This document shows positions 7,430 through 16,487 of a stretch of 28,096 nt of DNA, in pieces. Origin of the DNA: an uncultured bacterium (GTDB lineage: Bacteria > Actinomycetota > Coriobacteriia > Coriobacteriales > Coriobacteriaceae); assembly GCA_905215525.1 (NCBI GenBank), contig CAJMQJ010000014.1:1-28096 (forward strand), read 5' to 3'. Position 1 is the first letter of the stretch; the number at the start of each line of letters is the position of its first letter. The notes under the pieces were generated by a model. That model did not search any database. It had not been told where the DNA came from and was given only the letters and a program-made list of their open reading frames with translations. The position numbers and the translations under genes were made by a program.

Positions 7430-7861
7430 ATGCTCATTTCTTCCAAGGGCCGCTATGCCCTCCGACTGATGATCTATATCGCGGCGCTCGGTGACGCCGA
7501 GGGCAAGATTGCTCTGCGCGAGGTTGCCGACCGCGAGCGCATTTCGCAGAAGTATCTGGAACAGCTGGTTCGTCCGCTTATGAAGGCTGGCCTGCTTAAG
7601 AGCGTGCGCGGCAAGGGCGGCGGCTACATGATGGCCAAGGACCCGGCCGAGGTGCGTGCTGGCGACATCCTGCGCGCTGTCGAGGGCAGTACGGCTCCGG
7701 TGGCGTGCGACGGCATCGACAACAGCTGCGCCCGTAGCGATCTGTGCTCAACCGTCAAGTTCTGGCGCGGCCTGGACGACGTGATCGAAAACTACGTCGA
7801 CGGCGTGACGTTGGCCGACCTTGCTGCCGTCCCCGAGATCAACTTCGACATTAAGCTGTAG
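7430..7861 (+). CDS. sufR: Rrf2-family Fe-S responsive transcriptional regulator
   Basis: A 143-residue Rrf2/IscR-type winged-helix protein that probably senses cluster status and controls the divergent suf operon. The DNA-binding part is MLISSKGRYALRLMIYIA, then ISQKYLEQLVRPLMKAGLLKSVRGKGGGY (about 39-66). Three cysteines, C93, C100 and C106, match the cluster-ligand spacing of IscR-like sensors. I start at the ATG at 7430, preceded by GGGAGG; the upstream in-frame extension crosses the inverted repeat and lacks homology. The symbol is by function and position; a gene called iscR or rrf2 would be equivalent. Confidence 0.88.
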   Translation: MLISSKGRYALRLMIYIAALGDAEGKIALREVADRERISQKYLEQLVRPLMKAGLLKSVRGKGGGYMMAKDPAEVRAGDILRAVEGSTAPVACDGIDNSCARSDLCSTVKFWRGLDDVIENYVDGVTLADLAAVPEINFDIKL

Positions 7862-7914
7862 GTTGAGCGCAATTCCTTAAGATTTCGCGGAGGGTTGTTG
7901 CCGTTTACCGAGGG

Positions 7915-7930
7915 GTTGTTGTGCAACAAC
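7915..7930. promoter_or_regulatory. GTTGTTG-TG-CAACAAC inverted repeat
   Basis: Two 7-bp arms are separated by 2 bp. It overlaps the candidate -35 of the next gene. The 12-mer TTGTTGTGCAAC in it recurs at 9875, upstream of the gene at 10010. Confidence 0.3.
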
Positions 7931-7947
7931 GGGCGAGCTGCAATACT
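7919..7947 (+). promoter_or_regulatory. Candidate promoter of the anchored surface protein
   Basis: TTGTGC (7919-7924), a 17-bp spacer, and AATACT (7942-7947) with an extended TG upstream. It would give a leader of about 45 nt to the ATG at 8001. Confidence 0.35.
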
Positions 7948-8000
7948 TACTCTTATCTTTGCAAACTGCACTTTAACTACACCAATGCAGGGAGGATCTT

Positions 8001-9809
8001 ATGCAGCCCAAGCATTCTGCTATTGTCGCGGGCCTGACGCTGGCGCTTTCGTTTGGCGCCGTTTCCGTGCCGGCACCCGCCGCTGCCGAGGAGCCCACGC
8101 CGGGCGTTGCCTCGGATGCCACCGATATCGATAAGGGTCTCTACACCCAGCAGTCCTTCTCGGGCGTGCTGAGGTCGGTCCAGGGCGTTTCGTTTGTTAA
8201 CGTGACTCCCGAGATGAAGTACTTCACCAAATACGAGAGTCACGGCAACTATAACCAGGGCTTTTCGTACGGTGACGGTTATAACGCGCTGGGTTATTAC
8301 CAGTTCGACCGTCGTTGGTCGCTCATCCCGTTTATGAAGCAGGCCTACAACTACAACCCCGAAAAATACAGCATGCTCAAGGATGCGATTGATCGCGGCA
8401 GCGAGATTTCCAACATGAGCAATGCCATGTACGAGAACGGCCAGCTCACCGAGTTGGGCCGTATTGCGCAGGAGGCCTTCCAGGGCGCTTATAACATCGA
8501 TCCTGTTGAGTTCTCAGCTCTTCAAGATGCCTATGCGTACAACTCGTACTATGCGGTGACCGAGGCGTGGCTCAAGAGTGGCCTGGGCATTGATATTTCG
8601 GGCCGTGCCGATTGCGTTAAGGGCATGGTGTGGAGCATCACCAACATGTGCGGCACCGGTGGCTGCAGGGACTTCTTCCGTTGGGCGAATCTCTCCAACG
8701 ATATGTCCGACCGCGAGTTTGTGACGGCGCTTTCCAACAGTGTGGTCAATAACGTGGCGACCAAGTATTCGAGCCAGCCCCAGTATCATGAGGGCTGGAA
8801 GAACCGCTACCGCAATGAGCTGAAGGACTGCTTGGTTTATATCGCCGAGGACGAGGCCGCTGCGACGCCCGTGCAGCCCGAACCTACGCCGGCGCCCTCG
8901 CCGACGCCTGATTCGAATGACGACTCGAGCGACGATGCCAACGATGACAGGATGGATGCGCCCTCGACCGGTGCTGACGGTGATGGCTCTGCTGGTGGCA
9001 CTACCAACAACGGCTCTACCTCGAACGGTTCCGATTCAAACGGCTCTGCAGCGGGCGATTCGTCTTCAAGCTCTGCCGGCAATACGGACAGCGACGCTTC
9101 TGGTTCGACCGGCGCTGGCACCTCTAACTCATCCACCGGCTCGAGCGATTCGTCCGTTGGCACCGGCTCTAACAACGGCTCCGGCTCTGACGCAACCCCT
9201 GGTTCCGATGCTTCCAAGGATGACTCGAATAAGGCGCCGGACGTTCCCGTTGCTTCGCCGGACAAGAAGCCTTCTTTCTCCGAGCAGCTTGGCTCTACGC
9301 TGGGCTCTTCGCTGATGGCTGGCGTCAATAACGGCTCGACCCAGAACAAGGGCAACTCTGATCAGGTTTCCACGGAAAAGATCGAAGCCGCAAAGGGCGA
9401 CTCCAAGGACAAGGCTTCCGAGAAGACCGAATCCGATAAGGGTTCTAGCTCTGAGGAGAAGAGCGACAAGTCCGAACAGAAGAAGGACGAGGATAAGAAG
9501 TCTGAATCTGAGGAGAAGGACAAGAGCAAGGCCGAGGGCGAAAAGAAACAGTCCGAAGACGACGACAAGAGCGGTGCTGACAACCAGGTCCAAGAGCAAA
9601 ATGACTCCAAAACGGTGACCACCACGACCACGACGACTACAACTACCAAGTCCTCGGGCGGCAACATGCCCAAGACGGGCGATCTGATTGTGATGGCGAG
9701 CCTTGCCAGCGCGAGCTTGGCCACACTGGGCGCTACGTCTATCGTAAGTGGTAAGCATAAGCTCGATCAGCAGAAGAAGGCTTCTGGGGAGGACGGCTCG
9801 GAGGAGTAA
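8001..9809 (+). CDS. Secreted, probably sortase-anchored protein with lysozyme-like domain
   Basis: 602 residues; GGGAGG lies five bases before the ATG. A signal peptide (about 1-29, ending APAAAE) is followed by a compact domain at 70-280: YFTKYESHGNYN, YNALGYYQFDRRW, ISGRADCVKGMVWSITNMCGTGGCRDFF. The layout resembles chitosanase/lysozyme-like hydrolases, with E79 in KYESHG as the likely catalytic acid; this is inference from motif order. A long low-complexity linker follows: Pro/Thr, then Ser/Gly/Asn (about 295-430), then Lys/Glu/Ser (about 450-530) and a run of 10 or more Thr. The C-terminus has MPKTG (556-560), a variant LPXTG, then a hydrophobic segment and a basic tail. It is a single-gene unit with a terminator behind it. 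Confidence 0.75.
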   Translation: MQPKHSAIVAGLTLALSFGAVSVPAPAAAEEPTPGVASDATDIDKGLYTQQSFSGVLRSVQGVSFVNVTPEMKYFTKYESHGNYNQGFSYGDGYNALGYYQFDRRWSLIPFMKQAYNYNPEKYSMLKDAIDRGSEISNMSNAMYENGQLTELGRIAQEAFQGAYNIDPVEFSALQDAYAYNSYYAVTEAWLKSGLGIDISGRADCVKGMVWSITNMCGTGGCRDFFRWANLSNDMSDREFVTALSNSVVNNVATKYSSQPQYHEGWKNRYRNELKDCLVYIAEDEAAATPVQPEPTPAPSPTPDSNDDSSDDANDDRMDAPSTGADGDGSAGGTTNNGSTSNGSDSNGSAAGDSSSSSAGNTDSDASGSTGAGTSNSSTGSSDSSVGTGSNNGSGSDATPGSDASKDDSNKAPDVPVASPDKKPSFSEQLGSTLGSSLMAGVNNGSTQNKGNSDQVSTEKIEAAKGDSKDKASEKTESDKGSSSEEKSDKSEQKKDEDKKSESEEKDKSKAEGEKKQSEDDDKSGADNQVQEQNDSKTVTTTTTTTTTTKSSGGNMPKTGDLIVMASLASASLATLGATSIVSGKHKLDQQKKASGEDGSEE

Positions 9810-9840
9810 TCTTCTAGATCGTTTTCTATAAGAGTTTGGG

Positions 9841-9876
9841 ACGGGGTCCGGTGCGGCGGCATCGGGCCCCGTTTTT
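9841..9876 (+). terminator. Rho-independent terminator
   Basis: ACGGGG...CCCCGT forms a long GC stem (9841-9872) with further pairing inside, followed by TTTTT. It is 31 bp after the stop of the anchored protein gene. Confidence 0.85.
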
Positions 9877-9948
9877 GTTGTGCAACGATTTGTTATGCCC
9901 CCTCGGGGGTCTGCTGCTACCGTTGCCCGAAACGTTTGCATGTCGATA

Positions 9949-9976
9949 TTGTTGCGCTCTACCCGCTCGCTACAAT
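9949..9976 (+). promoter_or_regulatory. Candidate promoter of the AAA-ATPase-like gene
   Basis: TTGTTG (9949-9954), a 16-bp spacer and TACAAT (9971-9976), 33 bp before the GTG start at 10010. Confidence 0.5.
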
Positions 9977-10009
9977 GGGCATCGTGCTGCGTTAGAAGGA
10001 GAGTTTACG

Positions 10010-11809
10010 GTGTCTGAACAGGCGAATTATGGTGTTGCTCATGCGTTTGGCGCACGGTTGCTCAGTTATGCGGATAACGCAGCTCTGCCGGTTGATGTAC
10101 ACGACTTTTCCGATGCAATCAATCGGTGTTTACTCGTCGATAAGACTATGTTTATTGCCGATATATTGGACAGCGAAGCACCTGTTGCGGTTTGCTGTCG
10201 GCCCAAGGGTTTTGGCAAGAGCATGAATCTATCGATGCTCAAATGCTATTTGGAACGACCTGATCACCGGCGGCCGGATCGAAGCCCGTTCGTCGGCTCC
10301 CAGATTTGGCAGGCGGGCGGCGGTCACTATCGTGATGAGTACGCGTGTTATCCGATCATCACGCTCGACTTTTCAGCTGCCGCTGCGGGGCGCGACGCCG
10401 ATGCTGCGGCGGCTATTCGCAGCGCTGTCGCGAACGAGTGCGCCCGATTGCTGCCGCTGCTTGCCGCACCTGATCTGTCAAGACGTGAGGTTCGTCTTAT
10501 CGAGAGGGCGGCGCGTGGGGTGGCCAGCGATAAGGAGATCGATGCGGCGATTAGCGTGCTTATTAAGCTGCTCCAGACAGCTTTCGATGAGCAGGTTGTT
10601 CTTCTGATAGACGACTACGACGCGGTATGTCCAAAGCGCTTGGACGCCAAGGACGACGGTAGCGTGGATTCCCTAGAGTCGCTCAGCCGAATGTTGTTCG
10701 ACACCATTGCCGACGCCGGCGACTCGTTGCGATTGACGTGTCTGATGGGCGAGCGCCCCGGTCCTGCCGAGCTTGCGTTGTCCCAGCGTGGGGTTTCCTA
10801 TCGATCGGCGACGCCACTGTCGAGTTGGTGTGATCGATGGTTCGGTTTTTCGGACGACGAAGTCCGGGTGCTGTTAGATCGCATCGGGCGCAACGGCTGT
10901 CTGGATGACGCGCGTGAGTGGCTCGAGGGCTATCTGTTTGGTGGTTTTTATTGCTCGAGCCCGGAGCGTGTGGTGGACTACGCACATCGCGGTTGCGTCG
11001 CTCCTGTTCGGGCAGATCTGTATGGTTACGCCGACCGTCTGAGCGCATGCATCGGTGACTGGAACCTCATACGCTTGTCCACATTGTTCGATTTGCTTGA
11101 GCCGCATGGGTTTATTGAGGCGCCAATACATGTGCATGCCGAGGAGGCCGATGCCGCCAAGCCCGAAGATATCTGGACTGCGCTGTATCTGTCTGGATTC
11201 CTTACGACGGACATGACGGGGCATTCGGAGGACGGCGCGTGCCTTCGTTCCCTGCGTCTGCCTAACAACGAAGTGCGTCAGGTACTCCGTCTTGTAATTC
11301 TGGAATGGTTTGAGTGCTCCGTTGAGGACGTTGGAGCTATCGACTCGTTCCATGACGGGCTATGTCGAGGAGACGAGGACGCTGTAAAGCAGGCTTTGAG
11401 CTGTGCTATCGGCGATCTAGGCATCGATGTGGGCCAATCAGATATGCCGACATCCTATCATCTGGCGCTGCAGGGGCTCTGCTTTGGCTTGCCGGGCTAT
11501 GCCAATCCTGCTTCGAGGCGAAAGTGTGGCGCGGGTCGCTGGGACATCCAGGTTTTTCCTACGGGCACTGTGTTCGACGTAGCAGATACGATTGGCATGC
11601 TGGACGAGCGCCCGCTGATAACGATTAACTTGATGTACGACCCTGGCGTCGATGCCCTGGGCCTGGAACTGTTGGCGGTTCAGGCGCTGCTCGAAATCGA
11701 GCGCAACGGCATCGATGATATTCGCGTGCCACGCCCCGCCGTCGGGCGCATGCGTTGGGGCTTTGGCTTTGACGGGCAGCGTGTGTCCGTGGTGTGCCAG
11801 CGGTTATAG
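10010..11809 (+). CDS. AAA-ATPase-like protein with degenerate PD-(D/E)XK-type C-terminus
   Basis: 599 residues from a GTG with AAGGAG eight bases upstream; an upstream open frame runs through the previous terminator and is not coding. The N-terminus matches the predicted AAA-ATPase family (PF09820 type): NRCLLVDKTMFIADILD, then P-loop-like RPKGFGKS (64-71) and NLSMLKCYLE. A Walker B-like VVLLIDDYDAV lies near residue 200. Such proteins normally end in a PDDEXK_9 nuclease domain with a GR.D..I...EFK pattern. Here the matching region reads GRWDIQVFP... and TINLMYDPG, so the catalytic E-x-K appears to be lost. The function of this common family is unknown; roles in phage defence or mobile elements have been suggested. 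It ends convergently, 20 bp from the next gene. Confidence 0.7.
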   Translation: MSEQANYGVAHAFGARLLSYADNAALPVDVHDFSDAINRCLLVDKTMFIADILDSEAPVAVCCRPKGFGKSMNLSMLKCYLERPDHRRPDRSPFVGSQIWQAGGGHYRDEYACYPIITLDFSAAAAGRDADAAAAIRSAVANECARLLPLLAAPDLSRREVRLIERAARGVASDKEIDAAISVLIKLLQTAFDEQVVLLIDDYDAVCPKRLDAKDDGSVDSLESLSRMLFDTIADAGDSLRLTCLMGERPGPAELALSQRGVSYRSATPLSSWCDRWFGFSDDEVRVLLDRIGRNGCLDDAREWLEGYLFGGFYCSSPERVVDYAHRGCVAPVRADLYGYADRLSACIGDWNLIRLSTLFDLLEPHGFIEAPIHVHAEEADAAKPEDIWTALYLSGFLTTDMTGHSEDGACLRSLRLPNNEVRQVLRLVILEWFECSVEDVGAIDSFHDGLCRGDEDAVKQALSCAIGDLGIDVGQSDMPTSYHLALQGLCFGLPGYANPASRRKCGAGRWDIQVFPTGTVFDVADTIGMLDERPLITINLMYDPGVDALGLELLAVQALLEIERNGIDDIRVPRPAVGRMRWGFGFDGQRVSVVCQRL

Positions 11810-11829
11810 GGGATGGCGAAAGCCCTTTA

Positions 11830-12849
11830 CTACTCCGCGTCCTTCATGGGCGGCATGGGCTTCCAGTTGGGGTCCTTGACGATCTTGCGGGCGTCCTTCA
11901 TGCCACGGCGCAGCGCCGGAATACCGGTCTTAAAGCACTTGTCAACGGCGGCCAGGCGAATGAACTCCTTGCAGAAGGTCGCGGCGTTGCCCAGACGGAA
12001 CAGCATGGGGTGGTAGTCACCGTAGATCTGCATATAGCGAGCGAGGAAGCCTCGGTTGCGCATGATGTAGTAGCGGTTGGTGTCGCTCGTGGAGTTGAGT
12101 TGGCGCTTACCGGCGATGTCCCAGTTAGAGACAGCGCGGGCACGCTTGAGCACCACGTCGGCAACAACGGCGGCGGGGAAGTGCTGGCTGGCCACGTAGC
12201 CATAGCAGGCATCGTCGCCGTAGATAAAGAAGCGCGCATCGGGCAGGCCAATCTTGTCGACCACGCGGCGCGAGAACATGCCGCCTTCAAAGCACAGTTG
12301 GTTCATGGCGCGGTAGCCCTCGGGTCCCAGATCCCACTTGGCGATGGGGTTGGGAATGCCGAGCGAAAGGATGAGTTGGTACTGCCAAAAGAAGGCGCCG
12401 CCGTCAAAGTCCAAGCGCGAACCCTGGATAACATCGTAGCGGTCGGTCCACTTGGCCAAGCGCTCGATGCCTTCGGGGATGACGAGCACGTCGTCGTCCA
12501 TCACCCAGAACCACTGGGCCCCCAGGTCGTAGGCGCATTTAGTGCCGGCGGAGAAGCCGCCCGCACCGCCGCCGTTTTCGAGCTGCGGGGCGTAGATGAC
12601 ACGGTCGGTGCGGCCCTGCGCGTCGGGCTGCTCGGTGTCGATGCCCCACAGGTTGGCCAGGCGCTCGTTGAATGCGGTGCACATGGCCTCGGTCTCGCGC
12701 GAATTCTCGTTATCGACAATCACGATGCGCCAGGGCGTTGCCGTGAGCACGGTCATGGAGTCGAACAAGTTGGCCAGGAGTTCCTGGCGCTTGTACGTAA
12801 CGACGACGATGGCGAGCTTATCGATGGGAGCGGGAAGGGTTGAAGGCAT
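11830..12849 (-). CDS. Family 2 glycosyltransferase, galactofuranosyl/rhamnosyltransferase-like
   Basis: A 339-residue GT2 enzyme that transfers a sugar from a nucleotide donor to a growing surface glycan on the cytoplasmic face. Visible are VVVTYKR (15-21), VDNENSR (45-51), the ENGGGAGGF block (91-99) and the metal-binding DDD (118-120). The GG..GG.F block and a MDDDV.. motif are typical of the GlfT2/WbbL side of GT2, but the donor sugar cannot be read from sequence. I start at the ATG at 12849 with AAAGGA upstream; the open frame extends 45 codons further without homology. It is transcribed towards the AAA-ATPase gene. A possible -10 (TACAAT) lies at 12925-12930 on the minus strand. Confidence 0.85.
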   Translation of the reverse strand: MPSTLPAPIDKLAIVVVTYKRQELLANLFDSMTVLTATPWRIVIVDNENSRETEAMCTAFNERLANLWGIDTEQPDAQGRTDRVIYAPQLENGGGAGGFSAGTKCAYDLGAQWFWVMDDDVLVIPEGIERLAKWTDRYDVIQGSRLDFDGGAFFWQYQLILSLGIPNPIAKWDLGPEGYRAMNQLCFEGGMFSRRVVDKIGLPDARFFIYGDDACYGYVASQHFPAAVVADVVLKRARAVSNWDIAGKRQLNSTSDTNRYYIMRNRGFLARYMQIYGDYHPMLFRLGNAATFCKEFIRLAAVDKCFKTGIPALRRGMKDARKIVKDPNWKPMPPMKDAE

Positions 12850-13019
12850 GGGGCAATATATCCTTTCACGCGCGGCGCGCATGCGCTGCGCGGAAGCTAT
12901 CGAATACGTCCTTGGGACGGTCCTATTGTAAAGGCTCGGCGCACCTTGGCGGCAAGCTTTGAATAAAACGCAGGAACCTGCCACGGCTGTAGCGGCTTTA
13001 GCGTCTTACGGCAGCGTGT

Positions 13020-14150
13020 CTATTGTCGCTTGAGCTTGCGAGCGATAAGGCTTCTAGCTGCGTCGATGATGAGGAGCGTCAGGGCAAAGACGATGCTAAT
13101 GACGGTACCCGTGACGATGCATATAGCTGCCGGGCTGTTTTGGCTGACCAGTATGTTTGCGAGCAACGTATTGAAGACGGGACGCCACAGGCTACTGGTG
13201 AGCGACTGCATCACATAGAAACCGAGCGTGGCGGTCGATAAGGTGACGATGACACCCGCAGTCCGCGGATTGCCTGGGGCACTGCGTCGGGTTGCCGCAA
13301 AGAGCAGGGAGGCGGCAGCGAGGGCAAACGAGATCAGCGAGGTCGATTTGTAGGAGAGGGTTGCCATCGCCGTGAGGTTGCCGGTGAAGGAGAGTTCGCC
13401 TTCCAGGATGGTGGTGAGCACCAAAACCGTTACGAGCGAGCGCATGCCCAAGGCGCCCGCCCTGTCCGAATCCATGACATCGGTAACGTCGCGGAGCAGT
13501 CCGCGGATCAAAAACGCGACTACGTACGTGGTAGCGCTCATGAGCTTTTGGAGCCAAGAAAACTCGCCGGCGCTTGTCGCACTCATAGCGGCTAAATACC
13601 CGTTAACAACAAATGCGAGGATGCCAACGGCGATGACCGTCGTCTTGTAGGTTTTCTGGGGGAGTCGACTCTTAGCCAGTCCAAACCATGGTGCCATGAA
13701 GACCGTGGCGGCATAGACCCAGATAAACTCAAGGCCTAGCGTGTACCAGTAGTGCGTATTGAGGGTAACATCGGGAATGGGTGAGACGACCGTGGACCAC
13801 GCGAGCGCCACGAGGCAATAGAACGCAGTGGGCAAGATGACCTTGCCCAGGCGCTGCGCCGTCCGTTGCATTTGCGACTTCCACGCTGCTCCACCGTCCC
13901 AAGCACGCGCGGCCGAAGTGATGAGAAAATAGCCCGAGATCATAAAGAAGACCTCGTTGGCCCAGCAGCCAAGCAAGTTAATGAACCCCAGCAGTCCCGA
14001 ATAGGGGAAGGCGGCGAGCGGTGCATATTCCGGCACGCCGATGCAGACGGCCTGGTAGGTCCACTGAAACGTGTGGAATACCGCGATGCCAGCGACCGCT
14101 ACCAAGCGCAGCGCTTCGATGGGTATGTTGCGTGCGGCTTTGGGCTGCAT
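13020..14150 (-). CDS. Membrane acyltransferase, acyltransferase-3 family
   Basis: A 376-residue integral membrane protein with about ten hydrophobic segments. It belongs to the OafA/acyltransferase-3 group, which transfers acetyl or other acyl groups to surface polysaccharides. The N-terminus IEALRLVAVAGIAVFHTFQW has the conserved Arg and His of the family, and ANEVFFMISGYFLI is the second hallmark. AAAGGA lies just before the ATG. It is divergent from the glycosyltransferase at 14263 with a 112-bp gap, and codirectional with the upstream glycosyltransferase at 11830. Most likely it O-acylates the glycan made by this cluster. Confidence 0.85.
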   Translation of the reverse strand: MQPKAARNIPIEALRLVAVAGIAVFHTFQWTYQAVCIGVPEYAPLAAFPYSGLLGFINLLGCWANEVFFMISGYFLITSAARAWDGGAAWKSQMQRTAQRLGKVILPTAFYCLVALAWSTVVSPIPDVTLNTHYWYTLGLEFIWVYAATVFMAPWFGLAKSRLPQKTYKTTVIAVGILAFVVNGYLAAMSATSAGEFSWLQKLMSATTYVVAFLIRGLLRDVTDVMDSDRAGALGMRSLVTVLVLTTILEGELSFTGNLTAMATLSYKSTSLISFALAAASLLFAATRRSAPGNPRTAGVIVTLSTATLGFYVMQSLTSSLWRPVFNTLLANILVSQNSPAAICIVTGTVISIVFALTLLIIDAARSLIARKLKRQ

Positions 14151-14262
14151 GACGTCCTTTCTTATTGGTTTGCCTCTGCGAGCTCCATAGATTATATAAA
14201 CGTCCGCTGGCGCGCTGACCCTTTGATACCATGAAACGACAGGTATTTCCTAAGGAGCACAT

Positions 14263-15366
14263 TTGTCTACTAACGCCTCTGGCAGCCCTGTTCTGTCGCT
14301 GCTTATTCCCATTTACAATGTTCAGCGCTACCTGCGCGAGTGTCTCGATTCCGCCCTGGCGCAGACGCTCAAGGATATTGAGATCATCTGCATTAACGAC
14401 GGGTCGACCGACAACTCGCCGGCGATTATCCGCGAGTATATGGAGCGCGATGGGCGCGTCAAGATGATCGACAAGGCCAACAGCGGCTACGGCGACTCGA
14501 TGAACCACGGTCTGGAGATGGCGCGTGGCAAGTACGTTGGCATCTTGGAGTCCGATGACTTTATGGCGCCCGACGCACTCGAAAAGCTTGTCTCGGCCGC
14601 CGATAGCAATAATGCCGACTTTGCGAAGGCGAACTTTGATTTCTACTGGTCTAAGCCCGAGGAGCGCCGTTCGCTGCACGAGATGTTTAAGGCAAGGGAT
14701 TGTGGCAAACCGGTGCATCCCAGCAATACGACGCAGTTCTTTAAGCAAAAACCGTCGATTTGGTCGGCCGTGTACCGTCGTGATTTTCTTGAGCGCAACG
14801 GTATCAAGTTCCTGCCGACTCCGGGGGCATCCTTTCAGGACACGTCATTTGCCTTTAAGGTGATCGCGTGTGCCGAAAAGGCTATTTACCTGCATGATGC
14901 CGTGTTGTCGTATCGCCAGGACAACGAGAATTCCTCGGTCAATTCTTCGGCTAAGGTCTTTTGCGTCAATACCGAGTATGCCGAGATTGAGCGTTGGATT
15001 CGAGAGGATTATGCCCGCGACCACGCAAGTGATGACGTCGCGCGCATGCTCAAGTTCGATCAGCTCATTAAGTACGATTCGTACATGTGGAACTACGTGC
15101 GCTTGGCGCCTAAGTTCTATAAGGAGTTCCTGGTGCAGATGGCTAAGGAATTTCAGGCGGCCTTGGACGCGGGGGACTTTTCGCTTGATGACCTCAAGCC
15201 GTGGAAGCGCGCGAATCTCGCTGCCATTCTCAAAGATCCTGAGGGCTGGGTTGACGAGCATCCGAGTTTTGCGACGGATGGTGCCTTGGGGCGTGCTAAG
15301 TATTACGCCTCGGTTGGAGGCCCAGGCGTGGTCGCCGCCTTCCTCATCGAATCGCTGAGGGGGTAG
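14263..15366 (+). CDS. Family 2 glycosyltransferase (paralogue A)
   Basis: 367 residues, starting at TTG with AAGGAG five bases upstream; no better ATG is near. The GT-A fold is clear: LSLLIPIYNVQRYLRECLDS (11-30), INDGSTDNS (44-52) and the metal site ESDD (96-99). The N-terminal 100 residues are nearly identical to those of the gene at 16488, and the two share a 46-base identical stretch (14461-14506 with 16680-16725). They are therefore recent paralogues, or gene conversion has kept them alike. The C-terminal acceptor-side half has diverged. It is the first gene of a plus-strand run of five glycosyltransferases. Confidence 0.9.
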   Translation: MSTNASGSPVLSLLIPIYNVQRYLRECLDSALAQTLKDIEIICINDGSTDNSPAIIREYMERDGRVKMIDKANSGYGDSMNHGLEMARGKYVGILESDDFMAPDALEKLVSAADSNNADFAKANFDFYWSKPEERRSLHEMFKARDCGKPVHPSNTTQFFKQKPSIWSAVYRRDFLERNGIKFLPTPGASFQDTSFAFKVIACAEKAIYLHDAVLSYRQDNENSSVNSSAKVFCVNTEYAEIERWIREDYARDHASDDVARMLKFDQLIKYDSYMWNYVRLAPKFYKEFLVQMAKEFQAALDAGDFSLDDLKPWKRANLAAILKDPEGWVDEHPSFATDGALGRAKYYASVGGPGVVAAFLIESLRG

Positions 15367-15372
15367 GTTGGC

Positions 15373-16413
15373 ATGGGAGAGACTTTGACCCCCAAAGCTA
15401 CCATTGTCGTCCCCGTTTACAACTCTGCGCGCTCCATTCAGCGATGCCTCGATTCGCTGTTGGCCCAGTCCGAGTGCGCGATTCAGGTTGTCTGCGTCAA
15501 CGACGGTTCGACTGATGATTCGTCGAACGTGTTGCACCAGGTCGCGCAGGCCGACGATCGCGTACTGGTGATTGACCAGGAAAACGCGGGCGTCTCGTGT
15601 GCTCGAAATGCCGGTATCGATGCCGCCGAGGGCGAGACCGTCTTTTTTGTGGACGCTGACGATTACATCGATGCCCAGACGGTCGAGCGCGTACTGCATG
15701 CCATGGAGTCTGCAGATGTCGAGGCCGCCGTTTTTGGCGGCGTCTGTGAACCAGCCGATGCTGCCCCCAAACGCGTTCAGCAGCTCATGAGCCCCAAAGC
15801 TGGTACCTTCGGCGCCCGTGATCCCCAACTGCTGTTTCATTCGAATGCGCAGCCCTATGCCTGCCGTGCGGCTTTTTCGCGCGAGCTGCTCAATCGCGAA
15901 GGCATTCGCTTCGCCCCCGGTTTGGCTTTGGGCGAGGACGTTGTCTTCCAATTTGCGGCTTATGCGCTTGCCCGCAAGACCGTCGTCATGCCGGACAAGT
16001 TCTACCACTACGTGATGGAGAGCGAATCGGCGACGCACGAGTTCAACAGTGCCGAGGCTCGCGCCAAAAAGCTTGACGCCCACATGAGGATGCTCGAGGA
16101 GGTCTTGGAGGGCTGGGCGGCCTACGGTCTTTTAGGCCTGTGCCCCGGCGAGCTGATAACTTGGTTTTTGGACCTCATTGTGTTCGACCTGGCGCGCTTG
16201 GATGCCGATGACTTCCATCGCGTGGCGGCTCGCGTCAACATGGATCTCACGACGTTTTTGGGAACGGAGTGGGCGGATATGCCTGCTAAGGGTGCCGTTC
16301 GCCGTGTTGCCCACAAGCTCGTTGCGGCGACCTCGGGCGTTTCGATGGCAGACGCCACGCAGTTCTATCTTTCGACTCGCGGTCTCAAAGCCTGCCTGGA
16401 GCGCTTTATCTAA
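15373..16413 (+). CDS. Family 2 glycosyltransferase
   Basis: 346 residues, 6 nt after the previous stop, so almost surely cotranscribed. GT2 motifs are IVVPVYNSARSIQRCLDSLL (11-30), VNDGSTDDS (42-50), ENAGVSCARNAGID (70-83) and DADD (94-97). It belongs to the EpsJ/WcaA-like subgroup used for capsule and wall glycans; the specificity is unknown. The ribosome-binding site is weak (GGGGG well upstream), which suggests coupling to translation of the preceding gene. Confidence 0.88.
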   Translation: MGETLTPKATIVVPVYNSARSIQRCLDSLLAQSECAIQVVCVNDGSTDDSSNVLHQVAQADDRVLVIDQENAGVSCARNAGIDAAEGETVFFVDADDYIDAQTVERVLHAMESADVEAAVFGGVCEPADAAPKRVQQLMSPKAGTFGARDPQLLFHSNAQPYACRAAFSRELLNREGIRFAPGLALGEDVVFQFAAYALARKTVVMPDKFYHYVMESESATHEFNSAEARAKKLDAHMRMLEEVLEGWAAYGLLGLCPGELITWFLDLIVFDLARLDADDFHRVAARVNMDLTTFLGTEWADMPAKGAVRRVAHKLVAATSGVSMADATQFYLSTRGLKACLERFI

Positions 16414-16487
16414 TTCCAAGCGCTGCCGCTCGCCGCAACTCGGCTGCTAAAATAACCCTGTTACACGCTATTCAACAGGAGGTTCTC

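Noticed and set aside
9129..9941. Antisense ORFs across the low-complexity stalk
   Set aside because: They arise from repeat-like Ser/Lys/Glu codons read backwards and cross the terminator.
9836..10009. Upstream extension of the ATPase-like gene
   Set aside because: It runs through a terminator and a promoter; the GTG at 10010 has the ribosome-binding site.
14845..16083. 412-codon antisense ORF in the glycosyltransferase operon
   Set aside because: Complement of two GT2 genes with intact motifs.
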